DNA from: Abelmoschus esculentus
Lineage: Eukaryota; Streptophyta; Magnoliopsida; Malvales; Malvaceae
DNA length: 64,000 nucleotides
Direction of reading: 5' to 3'
Assembly: GCA_035048815.1 (NCBI GenBank)
Contig: JAUCBN010000034.1
Location: forward strand, 7,914,737 to 7,978,736
Every line of letters starts with the position of its first letter. Position 1 is the stretch's first letter. The translations under genes and the position numbers were made by a program. This document shows positions 1 to 12,017 of this stretch, in pieces. The notes below the pieces were generated by a model. The model was given only the letters and a program-made list of their open reading frames with translations. It was not told where the DNA came from and searched no databases.

Positions 1-140
1 TATAAATATCGCTAAAGAACATGTCTTTAGTGGCGTTTTTCTTTACAAACGCCGCTAAAGAACATGTCTTTAGTGGTGTTTTTTTTACAAACGTCGCTAA
101 AGAACATGTCTTCAACTGTAATTTTCTCTTACAAACGCCG
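1..140. repeat. CACTA subterminal repeat cluster, left side
   Basis: Three units of about 45 bp alternate CGCTAAAGAACATG with its near inverse TCTTTAGTGGCGTTTT. Subterminal repeats of this kind are transposase-binding sites in En/Spm elements. They match the cluster at 3108-3310 in core (GTGGCGTTT / AACGCC) and pair with it as the other side of the same element. Confidence 0.6.
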
Positions 141-1555
141 CTACTGAAAATATGATTTAAAAAAACTCAAATAAAAAAATAATAATATTATTATATTAAC
201 AACAATATGTGTTCATTGTCTTTACAAATCCTTGTGTAAATATAAACCAATCTAAGAATTGAGTCTATGCCATAAGAACCTATGGAGCAAATAAAAAATT
301 GGAACTAAATTTTGTATAACGATACAATAAAAAATGAGCTTATTTTGCAGCAATCCCTCCATCAACCGGGTGAAATTTCTTGGTCATCTCTCCTCTTTGT
401 CATCTCCCATGTCACTACATTGGCCTAAAAATGTACAACAATAAACAAACCTTCAATGTTGTGCCGACGAGCAGGAAACAAGTGTATTTTCAGTTTGTCA
501 CCAGCACTTACAGTATCATTTACCTGCACAACAAGGAAATAACCATATTCTCAATCATAATCTACACAATTACAGATATATCACAATATTATATATGTAA
601 GAGATTTTAATGGTGAATTCTACAAAGTGGACCAAAAAAATACAGATAAAGATATCTAAACATTCAAATTGAAAATGATGTAATTGAATTGCAATGTACA
701 ATACTTGCTCTAGATTTGCTTTGGGTGAGCTGGTTGCTTGGTCGGTTAATAAAAAACGATTCAGATTTGGTACCACATCAGAGATATGTAATTCTAGTGG
801 ACCATATTAGAAAATAATTAAAATTCCAACCCTACAAACCACAAATTAGCTATAAAAAATATTGGTCGAAGTATAAAGATCATAACAGTTTTTATAGTAT
901 AAAGAAAAGGATTAGCGGAATAATCCAATTTGATTGTAAACATGGTCCTAAATTAATGATTTATGTGTGGATAGTAAAATGAATTAACACAAGCCATAAT
1001 TTTCATTTTAGTTCAATATACCATAACTACTAAGGATAAAAAGGATTCAACAATGAAATTGTCACAACATTACCTTAGAGAAGTGACCATTAATGGCTGC
1101 AACTTAGATTTTCTTATTGTCAAATTCATTGGGGAGAAGTGAACGTGGTGAAAGCAAATTAAAAGATTAGTAAACACGTTTGGAACAAAATACATGCCCC
1201 CTAAATGTTCAATATGATAACTTAAACACAAAGATACATGCATGGATATGCAGAAAGGAGACAGATTGACATAGATGCACATGATTGATATTAGTATTAT
1301 AGGTTTTATTTTCAAGCTTTAACATGCATTGGGAGAGAGCCCTTTGTGGTGAACCCTAAAGATCTACATAATTGGATATGATTACAAAGTTTTTTGTCCA
1401 TATGCAACTACTAAAATATGAAACACCAAGACTGAAAAGATCTTTTTCGCCTTATAAACTAAACAATGTTGCTGAATCTAGTTGAATGAGGATCAAAAGG
1501 CGATTTATCTACAAACCTCAAAGAGGATGAACTCAGTTCTCAATGATGGCTTCAG

Positions 1556-1728
1556 TCATGGAGGCCAAGTTCAGCCTCGAGATCACAATCTTCTTCAAAC
1601 AACTTTAAAAGATGGGCAACATCTCGTTTCCTTTTCTGCCATACCTTGAAAAAGGAAAAACGAAAACAACCCCACAACAACCAGAACAATCAATATGATA
1701 ACTACCATGGTCCCTATGTTACTTTCCA
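1556..1728 (-). other. Possible captured gene fragment inside the CACTA element
   Basis: On the minus strand there is a short lysine/serine-rich open stretch ending near 1728, then a GTAACA donor-like site, about 85 bases of pyrimidine-rich sequence ending TTTTTCAAG near 1646, then about 30 sense codons. These read WQKRKRDVAHLLKLF followed by an acidic tail, and stop near 1557. This resembles two exons and a short plant intron, the usual sign of a host gene fragment carried by a Pack-type transposon. The reading frame does not join cleanly across the proposed intron, and I do not recognise the protein. Low confidence. Confidence 0.25.
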
Positions 1729-2419
1729 TTCGACTTTTTCTTGGAGCTGGATTTTGATTTCATGGAGTCATCAGAAAAAACTGGAAAAACGGAAACAAAG
1801 AGGAGAAAATTGTGTTAACATTTTCAATAATTTTCCAAGAAATAATAAGAACAAATTATAATTTAAAGTCCATTATAGTAACTTAAACAATTTTTATAAC
1901 ATATCCAGCTGAAGAAAGTTCAAACTATTGAGGCATGCAACACAAATCAATGGATCTAGATTAGATTTGTATGCGAAACATCATTATTTTATCTAAAACA
2001 TAATTTCCCTAAGTTTCATGGAAACTGGATCAAGTATGATGAAATCTCAGTCGCCTACTTATTACAGAGTTCAAGATTCTCAAAAGCAAATCAGAATAGA
2101 AGACATTATACCTATAGCTTTCGGTTCATTCTTCAAAGTAAAATTCTAACTTCACAACTAAAGTTTCACAGAATCACAATTCCTCAAAAGTAGTTCTATT
2201 CTTATTTTTTTTCCTCATGAGCCAAACATGAGAAATTTAATTCGTAGTGAAACCTAATAAGTAAAGGAGAAATTCGAAACAATGTCAACACATAAGATTG
2301 CCTGATCTCGATGAAGAAGTGAAAAAATTAAAAATTAATTTGATTTTCATGCGATTGATGATTCGAAACAATATCAATCATATTCATGCATGATTCATGA
2401 AAGCAAATTAAAAGATTAA

Positions 2420-2700
2420 TAAACACGTTCGTCGACCTTTACCTCGCTCTCTACGAAGAAAGATAATGCCTTACGGGGAGTGGTGACCTAAGTGCGATCG
2501 GGGGCGCGGTGATGAACAAACCAAGGAGCACGGTTCGTCTAGTTTGTTCGGAAAAAGGCCAAGGGGTTTTCTTCTACTTGATGGGAAACAAATGGATTTT
2601 GAAGCATTGTCTGCGTTAGGCTTCGAGCAGTGGATCGGAAAGTGAGGAGTCGATATAGCAGTCATTAAAGAAACAGGGAATGGAAAGAGACGATGAAAAG
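2420..2700 (-). other. GC-richer insert of unknown origin inside the CACTA element
   Basis: About 280 bases with clearly higher G+C and CpG (for example GATCGGGGGCGCGGTGATG near 2498) stand out from AT-rich surroundings. A 64-codon open frame on the minus strand (2471-2665) starts with ATG. It could be the 5' exon of the same captured gene whose tail may lie near 1556-1728, since orientation and order agree. No protein family is recognised. Confidence 0.25.
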
Positions 2701-2883
2701 GAAGAACTATGTTAGGCTTCGGTTCTCTCTCGACTTTTAGCTTAATTTCTGATGGAAGAAATTTAAGAAATTATGTAAATTTTTGGAAGACGAAAGGTTG
2801 TAGATGGGGAAGAAGAGAAATCTCCAAATTTATTTATGGACGACTCTTTCAAAATAATTGGGTCTAGTATTAAATCACCTGAA

Positions 2884-2884
2884 A

Positions 2885-2921
<37 letters not shown>
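2884..2921. repeat. (ATT)n microsatellite
   Basis: About twelve uninterrupted ATT units inside the CACTA element. Its antisense translation is a poly-Asn run, which produces a spurious open frame there. Confidence 0.9.
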
Positions 2922-2922
<1 letters not shown>

Positions 2923-2962
2923 GTGTTTAAGTTACAAATAAATAAAAGAAAACCCAATACCA

Positions 2963-3036
2963 GGAGCTGTTAGCTCAAATGGCTAGGTCACTGGCCAACT
3001 TTACATGGGTAATGGGTTTGAGCCCCAGAATAAGCA
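2963..3036 (+). repeat. tRNA-like (SINE-head-like) sequence
   Basis: The stretch contains an A-box-like TAGCTCAAATGGCTAGG and, about 40 bases on, a B-box-like GGTTTGAGCCCC, the spacing of an internal RNA polymerase III promoter. The flanking arms do not pair as an acceptor stem, so it is not a functional tRNA. A decayed tRNA-derived SINE head is the best reading. It differs from the three SINEs near 17 kb. Confidence 0.4.
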
Positions 3037-3107
3037 AATCTATTTTACATAATCTTATTTTTTTAGACATTTTATATAATCTTATTTGATATAATCCCAT
3101 TTTATGT

Positions 3108-3332
3108 AACTTTAGTGGCGTTTGTTTTAAAAATGTCGCTAAAGATATATTTTCAGTGGCGTTTTTGTGAAAACGCCACTACAGTCATGTTTATAGTGGA
3201 GTTTTTCCAAAAACGTCACAAAAGACTTATATATAGTGGCGCTTTTAAGAAACCAATAAAGTTACAAATATTGTGGTGTTTATTCAAAAAACACCGTTAA
3301 AAATACCGCAAAAAGTCTATTTCGTTGTAGTG
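3108..3332. repeat. CACTA subterminal repeats and terminal inverted repeat, right side
   Basis: At least six copies of a GTGGCGTTTTT or AACGCCACTA motif occur in alternating orientation over about 190 bases, followed by the terminus CACTACAACGAAATAGAC read on the minus strand. This is the standard right end of a plant CACTA element. Confidence 0.75.
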
Positions 3333-4535
3333 CATTATCGGTTGTAAACTTGGATACTCATCATTAGGGGTACATGAAGAAAATGATCCATATCTAAGTG
3401 CCTAGAACCAACATTAAAAATAGTACTACCATCATGAGAAATAGATAGAGGTGACCCATCACCTATGTGAACCTTATCATTTCCCTTATATAGTTCTTCG
3501 ATCTGACGATGACCAAGCTGACTTGTCACATGGTTTGTAGCACCAGAGTCTGGGAATCATAGAGCACCGGAACTTAAAGTATTGACTTGTATATTTTCCT
3601 GGTTAGAATTAGTGGAAAGTGTCAGGATAAATGGGTTGTAAAAAAACCTCAGAGGATTTTGAATTGCAACAACGTAAATAGCATGAGTGTTAGAAGAAGG
3701 AGCTGACTGTTGAGCAGCTAGTCCTTTATATCCCTTATTGAACCTATGTCAGCATCTTTCAACAAGATGCCCTATCTTACCACACAACTGACACTAATGA
3801 AGAGGTCTATTCTTGAACCTAGAACTTGTATTACTCTTATCTCGCCGAGGAGGGAATCGATTAAATATGTTAAGTTTTTCATCAGACACATGGCGAGCAA
3901 TATTAACATCAATAGGAAAACTAGAGGTATCTTGTAATCTGGACTCAATATCTTTGAGAATCAAGACAACATTGTCAAGGGAGAAAGGCTCTTTTCTAGC
4001 AATTATCGCGGCCATAGAAGGCTTGCAGTATGTTCAAGATTAGAAATTAGATTTCCACATGAGGCAAGAAGATCAAAAACTTCTTTAACTTGAACAGTAT
4101 AATCATGCATGGATACATACCTTTCTTGAGAGATCTAAGTTTGCAGTGAAGGTGGATAACTTTGGTGGTAGAGAGAGTCGAATAGCATCGAGAAATAGCA
4201 CTCCAGATGGTTGCTGATGTTTTTGCACCCACCACCTACGGAAGAACCGAGGGACTTATCGTGGAGAAAAGCTAGGACGTAAGAACTATCTTGTTGAAGA
4301 TATCATAAATGTTTTGGATTTAAAACACGATCGCCATTGTTCTCGATCAGGAATCTTTGTATATTGGTTGTGAAAGATCCAGATAGTGAGCTAACCCTAG
4401 CTCTCTTACTGTTAGAATCACCTGCTGCTTCCAGAGGAGGTAGTTGGTGCTGTTGAGTAGGAAAATAATTCACTTGTTAGAGAAGAATTGGGTAAGCGTA
4501 CCATTATAATCGATCTCAGGATTTGTGAGCGCCAT
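3333..4535 (-). pseudogene. Copia gag and protease fragment, interrupted by the CACTA element
   Basis: Read on the minus strand from ATG at 4535. The gag part is degraded by stops and shifts; an open stretch at 4015-3794 precedes a zinc-knuckle-like CQLCGKIGHLVERC near 3790-3740. The protease region follows with DSGATNHVTSQLGHRQ near 3550-3500, carrying the Asp-Ser-Gly of copia-type aspartic proteases. Sequence is recognisable to 3335 and stops at the CACTA terminus, so the rest of pol should lie beyond the left edge of the window. In a live element gag packages the RNA and the protease cleaves the polyprotein. This copy is dead: it has several in-frame stops as well as the insertion. Confidence 0.75.
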
Positions 4536-4619
4536 GAAAGAAGAAGTTGAAGAAAGAAGAAAGGATATGAGAATAAGATTGAAAAGCGGAAGACCAAGTA
4601 AACCAGGATGGTTACTCAG

Positions 4620-4847
4620 CATTTGATACCATGTTGAAGCTATCTTAGATTAAGAAATTCAACTATTCATTTAATCAATAGCTTGAATTTACAATGTGTA
4701 TATGCATGGCTATATAAAGGCCAAGATTATGCAAATTGGAAAACTGACAGTTTCAACAACCCTAACAGCTAACCAACTATACATGCATTACATTTACTTA
4801 ATACTAACCTGTGAATAAAACTAATAATTTAAAATATTGATCTAACA
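4620..4847 (-). mobile_element. 5' LTR and primer-binding site of the Copia at 3333-4847
   Basis: On the minus strand the sequence TGGTATCA at 4631-4624 matches the initiator-tRNA-Met primer-binding site of Copia elements. Directly outside it an LTR-like block runs from 4847 to 4632, beginning TGTTAGATC and ending TTCAACA, 216 bp, with a TATATAG box near 4710. TG...CA ends and position next to the binding site support the call. The partner LTR is not in the window. Confidence 0.65.
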
Positions 4848-5690
4848 AAGCTCTATGGATACACTTTTACTCTATATTGCTTCATACAAATCATAAATAT
4901 GAGCATGTAACTAAAGATGATATATTGACAATACAATAATGGGAGATACTACCTCTAGCCACCTAAACATATAACAAGCAAAAAAAGATGCATTTATCTC
5001 ATAAAACAAAAAAGCATCATACCAAACAAACCTGGAGATAGGCCCGATGTCACACAACCTCAGAAACTACACTCATTCTGAAAATCTCTTATTGAGTATC
5101 TTCGGATGTAGTTTGATGTCACATAGCCTACGTAATGTACATCCAAAATCTCATCTCATGGTGTTGCAACAGACTCTCTAGGTATTTGGATCCTAACAAT
5201 CACAGGTAACTCAATCACACAAGTGCCCATACTTAGCACATAACACAATATGGTCACCAAGGATCGTTATTATTACTATTAAAAACAAATCACCCAAGGT
5301 TTACCAAGTGATTACACATTATACTTATACATGAAGATTAAATCTCAGTTTCTCAGTTCCAAATATATTTTACCATATTAGAAGCAAATTAGACCCTAGT
5401 CCTTGAATTATCAACTCTTCAAACGTAAAATCAATTTTTTAGAAAGATTGCTCTTTGGGTATCGATATTGGCCCACGCATATCAGTATGAAACCTTTATT
5501 TAACGATACTCATAGCATATTGATACATAAAGACATATGTTACCTCTCCAAAAGTATTATTTTTAATGCTAATTTCACAATGTTTTTCTTGTTTTTAAGT
5601 ACGTTTAGTTGCATTAGGTTGTTAGAATCATGCATTTGCATAAGGAGTTTAAAATTTTGTCTGCGCTAGTATGAAATGATGTTTTGTTGG
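4848..5690. repeat. Decayed LTR-type repeat, copy 1
   Basis: No gene. About 450 bases align by eye, with many differences, to 8590-9060 and 21770-22240: shared words include ATCATAAATATGAGCAT, GTCACACAAC and CACCAAGGATC. The right part carries a degenerate GGTATCGATATT element. I take it as an old solo or broken Gypsy-type LTR. Confidence 0.4.
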
Positions 5691-7085
5691 CAATTTTTTA
5701 GGTTTGGCACAACAATTGTAAGAAAAGCTAGAGTAGTGCAAGAAGGAATGCCAGACACCCTTGGCAATATGATTCCAAATAGTCTTGCCAAGAAGCTATT
5801 AGCAATGCCCAAAAAAATAGGACAATATCATCTTTGAAAAATAGGAGTCCAAAAAAATAGGATGCCATTAGAATATTCCAAGAACCCTTGGCACATCCAT
5901 GCCAAGCTCAGTTATTAGAAGGCTGTATGCATATGATCTCAGCCCTAACCAAATTAGCTTATCAAACTTTAAATTTGGATAAGATGATCATATCTTATCC
6001 CATGTAAATTCTTATTGTAAACACAAGGTTTATCCTAAGGCTTCATTATGTTCCTATTTAAAGGAGAAGAAGCAATTGAATCAAAGAACACATCACACAA
6101 ACCCAAACATCAACAACATCAAAATGAATCAAAGAAATCGATGAAGATGAAGGCTTGAACCTGAAAAATGGGTTGCAACAATAAATAAGGATGAATTGAA
6201 GATATCAAGATAAAAGGTTTCAAGATTCCATGATAAATCGAAAATCCATTGAAGGGTTGTATCGAGAGACCTCCTTCCTTACTTTAGTTTTGTTATTTTT
6301 CTTCTTTCTTTCCTGTGTTTAAAAATGATTTCGAACTAATACTTTCCTTTATTTTATGTTTGTTAATAATTCAACTACCTTGACATTGTTCATTCTATCT
6401 AGCATATTCTTTATTTTATAAATGTCTTGTCAAACGAGAGTTAGCATTACTATTTTCTAAATACTTTTTCAAGCGAGAGCTAACATAGTTAGCTTATTAC
6501 TCCTCAATATTTTAACAGACTTGAGTGACAAGGATTAATTGCTAGATATTGAGACGAGATGCTTGAAAAGAATATCTTCAAGACATTAACATAATTAGGG
6601 AGTAAGTCTACCCCTTAAAATTTAAGATTGAAATTTAATCGAGTTAATTTATAAAAAAAAATATTCACTATGAGATATAGGGATTTTGTCATGGTTAACT
6701 TAGGGTATTGACCATCGAGAAAGGCTATGCCAACCTTGAATCTACTCGACAATAATACCAAGGTATATAGTTATCAACAACCAGTGTACTTAGCATGAAA
6801 TTCAACCAACCTTTTTAAAATCTTTGTTATCATTCTTGCACCCATTGTTTGCCAACTCGTTATCAATTCAATATCGTAATATTAATTTTATTATTTCGTC
6901 TATTAATTTATTACATCAAACTATTACAATAATATTTTATTCTTCTAGTTAACAAGTATTGATTGTAACAATTGATTCTTAGGTAATCCTTGTAGAGACG
7001 ATACTCAACTTACTATTATATTACTTTTCGACTGTGTATACTTACACGAAAAAGACTCTTCCTTGACATTGATTTATTAAATTAC
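5691..7085 (+). repeat. Probable decayed LTR (Athila/Tat-like), plus strand
   Basis: No gene. The block has LTR-like order: a CCTATTTAAAGG box near 6053, a purine-rich leader, then near 6985 GTAGAGACGATACTCAAC followed by a TATTAC...CTTACACG stretch. That last part resembles the end of the Athila-like LTR at 40205-40265 (GTGGAGACGATATCTGATA). No primer-binding site follows. It appears inserted in the surrounding older repeat. Confidence 0.35.
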
Positions 7086-7099
7086 TAATGCATTTTCAC

Positions 7100-10000
7100 C
7101 CATTTTGTCAAACACTCTCATGAGTTGAAAAAGTTCACTAGAATTTTATTTGCCCTTAAATTTCAGTACGAGTCAATCCATACCGATACTGCTTTATATG
7201 TCATATCAATACTGTTTGAACATTATACCAATACCCCTATAATAGTTCAATAAAATAATATTTTTAAACCTATAACACTAAGGTACCAATATGGATCCAC
7301 ATGAACTAATATTGAAGCCTACAATTAGTTTATTAGGCTTAGAAAATTGTTCCCCAATCCCTTAAGTCACAAACTTTAACCCTTTAACTTAAGCCTATAA
7401 TTTATAAGAGTATTTAAGGTGATTTGATGTCATTTAAAAAAAATTAAAATAAACATAAGAACTATTAAAGGATCTCTAAACAAGCAAGCAAACAATACAT
7501 TGAATCAAGTAACAAAAGAATCAAATTTAAGATACCCATGAAGACATATATAGGAGTTAGTAGTGTACTAATCTTCTTCCCAAAAGCTAAAAAACAAGAT
7601 CATTAGAGCAAACATTCAAGCTTTCTCCTTAACACCTATCTTTGATGTATTTATTTTCCCCTCACTATATATATATATATATATTGTAAATCAAGTTATA
7701 ACTTTATAGAAGATAAAAAGTTGACAAAATCTAACTCTTTAAACTAGAAAACGAGATTAAGTCCTTCAATATTATAAAACCTCAAAAAAATCATGACTTT
7801 CCTTACACTACCAAACTTATAGATCATTATATCAAAATATAGATTCTCAAATGTAGTTTCTAACTCCCTTAACTTAAAATCCAAAATTTTGAATTTAAAT
7901 AATCAAGATTCAACCTTTCTTATTTGGGTAAGGATTAAGAGATAAGAAGACAAGAGAACAATAATAAGGTAATTCCCTTAATTTTTTATAGACGAAAATT
8001 AAAAAGGATACCTTCTCCTCTTTAAAATGAGAGAATTTATCTCATTACCCTCTTATCATCCTTATAACTCACCACCAGCCCAAAAATCAAATAAACCATT
8101 TAGGCTCTTTTAATCACCTAAAGACCCAAACATCTTGGTCCAAACGCAAAGACCATGATTCAGGTTAAATCGGCCGTAAGATTTTAAATTTGGATCATTA
8201 CACCCTAGAAAATTCTTAAAATCAAATAAACTTAGGCTTTAATACACCTAAATGTAATACCCATCAAACATAAAACCATAATATGAAAATTTGACGTGAT
8301 TTAGCCTATATTACAATCTCTTTTCATTAACCCATTAACATTTTAGATTTAAAATGATAGAAAATAGTTAAATTGATTACGAAGGGAACTCAAATTAAAA
8401 TAAAATATTTAAAAACATTCAACATGATCAAATAAATACAAATAACAGTTACAAACATAAAATCAGAGTCCTATTAATATATTTCCTAAAAAATCAGTCA
8501 TACTCTGATAGGGCTCGTTTCAAGCAACGCAAAGAACTAAAAACCTACAAACAAAAAAATTATTCCGAACATAAGTTAAAAAATCTTGATAGATACATCT
8601 CTACCCCACTATGCTTAACGTAGATCATAAATATGAGCATATAATTAGAAAAGATGAATGTCAAAAAATTAATACATGATGCTACGCCAGTCACCTAAAT
8701 CATGCTCAACAATAAAATATAGCAAGTCATATTCAAACATATCATAACATTCAACCTAAAACCAAACATGGACCCTAGGTCACACATCATGGTTCATACA
8801 CTCAGAGTGAGGCCTGAGTCGCACAAAATTGAGTCATATACTCTTATTCGTAATCTCCTCTTAAATACCTTCAAATAAGACCCGAGTCACACAACATCAA
8901 GATGTTCATTAGGTTAATATATCATGGTAGTGCAATACATCTTGGGTATCTGAACCCCATAAATCAAGTGATTACCACATAAATACTCACACGACATACA
9001 TCAACATCTCAACAGTTATCTTTATCGAGACACACATCCACATCTTAAGTTTTTACTCATTTTGTTCGTATAAGTGAACAAAATCCCATATTATTAATTT
9101 CACGACTTCTTTTACGTTTTTAGAGGTCAATTGGTTCAAATTTCACAATTTTAAGCAGAATGCCTAATGAGTATCGATTCTGACCTTCACGTACTGTTAT
9201 GGTATCTTTGAGTATCAATACTAATAGCAATATGATATCAAAATGTTTTACTAAAACTTTCTTAAGCTTTAACGTATTAGTATGAATTAACTCATGCTAA
9301 TACGAATCTATGTGGCATATTGGTACAAGTTAAATATTGTACCAATACCTTTCTATTTGTTCATCTTCAATAAAATAGTTCTCCTAACCTAGAACATTAG
9401 GTGTACCTGTACATGCTCTTGGTGTACTGGTAATAAGACTAAAAATAGCTTCTCTATACTCGAAAAACACTCCCAAATTCCCCAACTTGCAACCAACAAC
9501 CTCTTACTATGATCCTACAGTTTATGAGAGTTATTTAGGGTGGTTTGCTATTGTTTTTACATGTTATTAATATTAATCTCAGATTTATCATTAATAACCA
9601 TTTCAAGTATTTAAACACTCAAATTGCCAAAGAAAACATACAAAGTATCATCTTTATCGTGTGCATGAAACAAAAGGAGTTGAAAGTGTACTAATCTTTC
9701 CCAAAGTTGAAAAAGCAATCCTTGATAAAACCCCAAGCCTTTTCCACTTTTATTGCTCTTGGAAGATCCCCAATATATTTCACTACACAAGAAGTTGTAA
9801 AATGATCCACAACAAGTAGGATGGAAGAACGAGATTGTTACTCCTTTTAGCTTAATTCTATAAAATCCTACCAAAACCATAAACTCATTATTTCATTATT
9901 TTATTGTTTTTAGTGATCTTTACCTTGAAATATAGATCACTAGATGCTTATTATAAAACCCTCAACAGCAACTCCAAAATTCCTACTCCAAAAGCTAAAT

Positions 10001-10810
10001 ATTAAATCTTTAACATTGAGTTTGGGGTGAAGACAAAAGTGGACAAGGAAGTGGGAGAGAAAATATAAAAGGTGACATCTTCTCTTAGTTTTTCGGTAAG
10101 ATACTTAACCGGAAATCAATATTCCCTTTCAAAATGGGCAAATCACAATATAAGACCCTCCTATCTTTCTCCCAACACACAAAGGTCACTAGACAAGCCC
10201 AAAAGACAACCAAGAAGCTCACTAAAGCTTTTTAGGTTCTAAACGGGTAAAATAAGTATGCCAACCGTACGATCCTATGGCTCGGTGAACTGACCCACAA
10301 ATTTTGAAATCTAGGTAGTTATATAAGTGTTGAAATAAATAAGAATAAAAACTTATACTTTGTTGTAATAACTTTTAATTTGTTATCATCAAATTATTGC
10401 ATGACATGTAGCACATTTATTAATTTTTATTTTAAAATCATAAGATCATTCACTTTTTTTCAGAAAACCAAAACTTTAATGTTTATAAAAAATAAAATCC
10501 CTAACCGCATGAGTCGTAAGGCAAAGTTCGTTGTCCGTCTATTCATCGTTCGTCGTTTGACTAAAACTTTGATATTCGACGTTCATGGTTCATATGGTCA
10601 CTGGTTCGTTGATTTTTCACGATGTAAGGTTGGGGTTATCGATTAGGTGGGCAACAACGAAATAGTGGCTGGTGATAGTTGAATTCACAGTTAGAGGAAA
10701 TAAATTTATGGGTTTAGAAATTTAGGGTTAGAGATTTGTTTTTTTAAGAAATTAAATATTTTAGGGATATTTATTTAATTAAATTTTTTATATTTTCTTA
10801 AAAATAAAAA
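7100..10810. repeat. Decayed LTR-type repeats, copy 2 region; no gene
   Basis: Non-coding and AT-rich. 8590-9060 is the second copy of the repeat at 4848. Degenerate GGTATCGATACC-like words occur at 7180-7270 and 9170-9400, related to the palindromes in the chromovirus LTR at 62209-62410. 7667-7682 is a short (TA)n. 10250-10800 shows nothing recognisable. Open frames here are short and unsupported. Confidence 0.35.
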
Positions 10811-10814
10811 TTAA

Positions 10815-11416
10815 AGAAAAATATAAATATTATTATCAAGAGGCACATAAAGATAGGCCGTAACAACATCCATCAAGTGGAAATTAAGTCTTTCTTTTAC
10901 TACCAGACTAATCAAAAATCGAAAAGTGGTTGCATCTACTACTGGAGAATATGTTTTTTCATAATCAATTCCAGGTCTTTATGAAAATCTTTGTGCAACC
11001 AAACGAGCTTTATATCTCGCAATTTCCCCCTTTTCATTTCTCTTTCTTACAAAGACTCATTTATACCCTACAGGTTTTACACCTTCTAGTGTACGGACTA
11101 CATGCCCGAAGACTTCTCTTTTTGAAAGAGATTTGAGTTCTGCTTCAATTGCCTCTTTTCATTTTGGCGAATCATCTCTTTGCTTACATTGTCCAATTGA
11201 CAATGGTTCATGATCCATAATATCATCCAAAAATTCTAGTGCTATATTGCATGCAAAAGTATTATCAATTTCGGTTTTGTTTTGGTTCCATTTGTTACCA
11301 GACATGACATAATTTATAAAAATATCATCATTATCAAGTACCTGAGTCGTGTCTGATGTCTCTTTTGGAGACATTTTAATCTTTTCTCGAGATATTTCAT
11401 AATTCATTGATTCCAT
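10815..11416 (-). pseudogene. Copia linker and N-terminal reverse transcriptase fragment
   Basis: Minus-strand translation gives an 85-codon linker frame (11416-11159). Then, in a broken frame, come reverse-transcriptase segments typical of Copia: a KPVGYKWVF-like segment with its Trp codon now a stop, RYKARLVAQRF near 11010, then GIDYEKTYSPVV near 10970 and LNFHLMDVVTAYLY near 10860. The palm-domain YVDD box lies beyond the break and is absent. Reverse transcriptase copies the element RNA; this fragment cannot. Confidence 0.75.
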
Positions 11417-11419
11417 AAT

Positions 11420-12017
11420 TGGATCATCACAAGATATAGCTCCTTTTCTTTTTCAATGAATCTTATCTATGGAACTTAATGGTTTACCACGCTTCAAGCG
11501 TGCGTTTGACTCATTAGCAACTAGAGTTTGTCCTTCTGTAACTTCAATTTTAATCGGAGCATTCACAACTAGAATATGTGACTTAGTCACTTTTTTAGGG
11601 ACAATAAAAGCATCTAGCAATTAATTTGCTAAGTTTCGCAAATGAATTATCCTTTGAACTTCTAGATCACATTGTTGTGTACGTGGATCAAAGTGAGATA
11701 AAGATAATTCATTTCAACTTTTTTCTTTTTCCAACTGTTTATTTTCTTCCCCTAATGTTGGGAAAACCAATTCATTAAAATGACAGTCAGCAAATCCATT
11801 TGTAAATAAATTCCCCTTCAAAGGCTCAAGATATTTAATTATCGAGGGGGATTCAAATCCGACATATATTCTCATACTCCTTTGAGGACCCATCTTTGTT
11901 CGTTGTGGTAGAGCAATCCGAACATAAATCGCACATCCAAAAATTCTAAGATGGAAAATATTTGGTTCCTAACCAAAAACCATTTATAATAGGAAGAAAT
12001 TCTGATAACTTACTGGC
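11420..12017 (-). pseudogene. Copia integrase C-terminal region, degraded
   Basis: Broken minus-strand frames give FGCAIYVRIALPQRTKMGPQ (near 11950-11890), RIYVGFESPSIIKYLEPL (near 11880-11820) and a Ser/Glu-rich linker, all standard for the Copia integrase-to-RT transition. Several stops interrupt it. Confidence 0.6.

Larger units (their letters stand above)
1..3332. mobile_element. CACTA (En/Spm) DNA transposon, right part; left end outside window
   Basis: The right end is read directly: positions 3327-3332 are GTAGTG, the reverse complement of the CACTAC terminus of CACTA elements. Just inside it (3108-3320) lie many inverted copies of a TAGTGGCGTTTT-type motif. The same motif family fills positions 1-140, so 1-3332 looks like one element bounded by subterminal repeats, the left terminus lying before position 1. 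No transposase is recognisable between, so this would be a non-autonomous or internally deleted copy. The element ends exactly where Copia protease sequence begins (3333), so it inserted into that Copia. The 3-bp duplication predicted for this superfamily would be CAT (3333-3335); its partner is off-window. Confidence 0.75.

Noticed and set aside
2963..3036. A functional tRNA gene
   Set aside because: A and B boxes are present but acceptor and anticodon stems do not pair.
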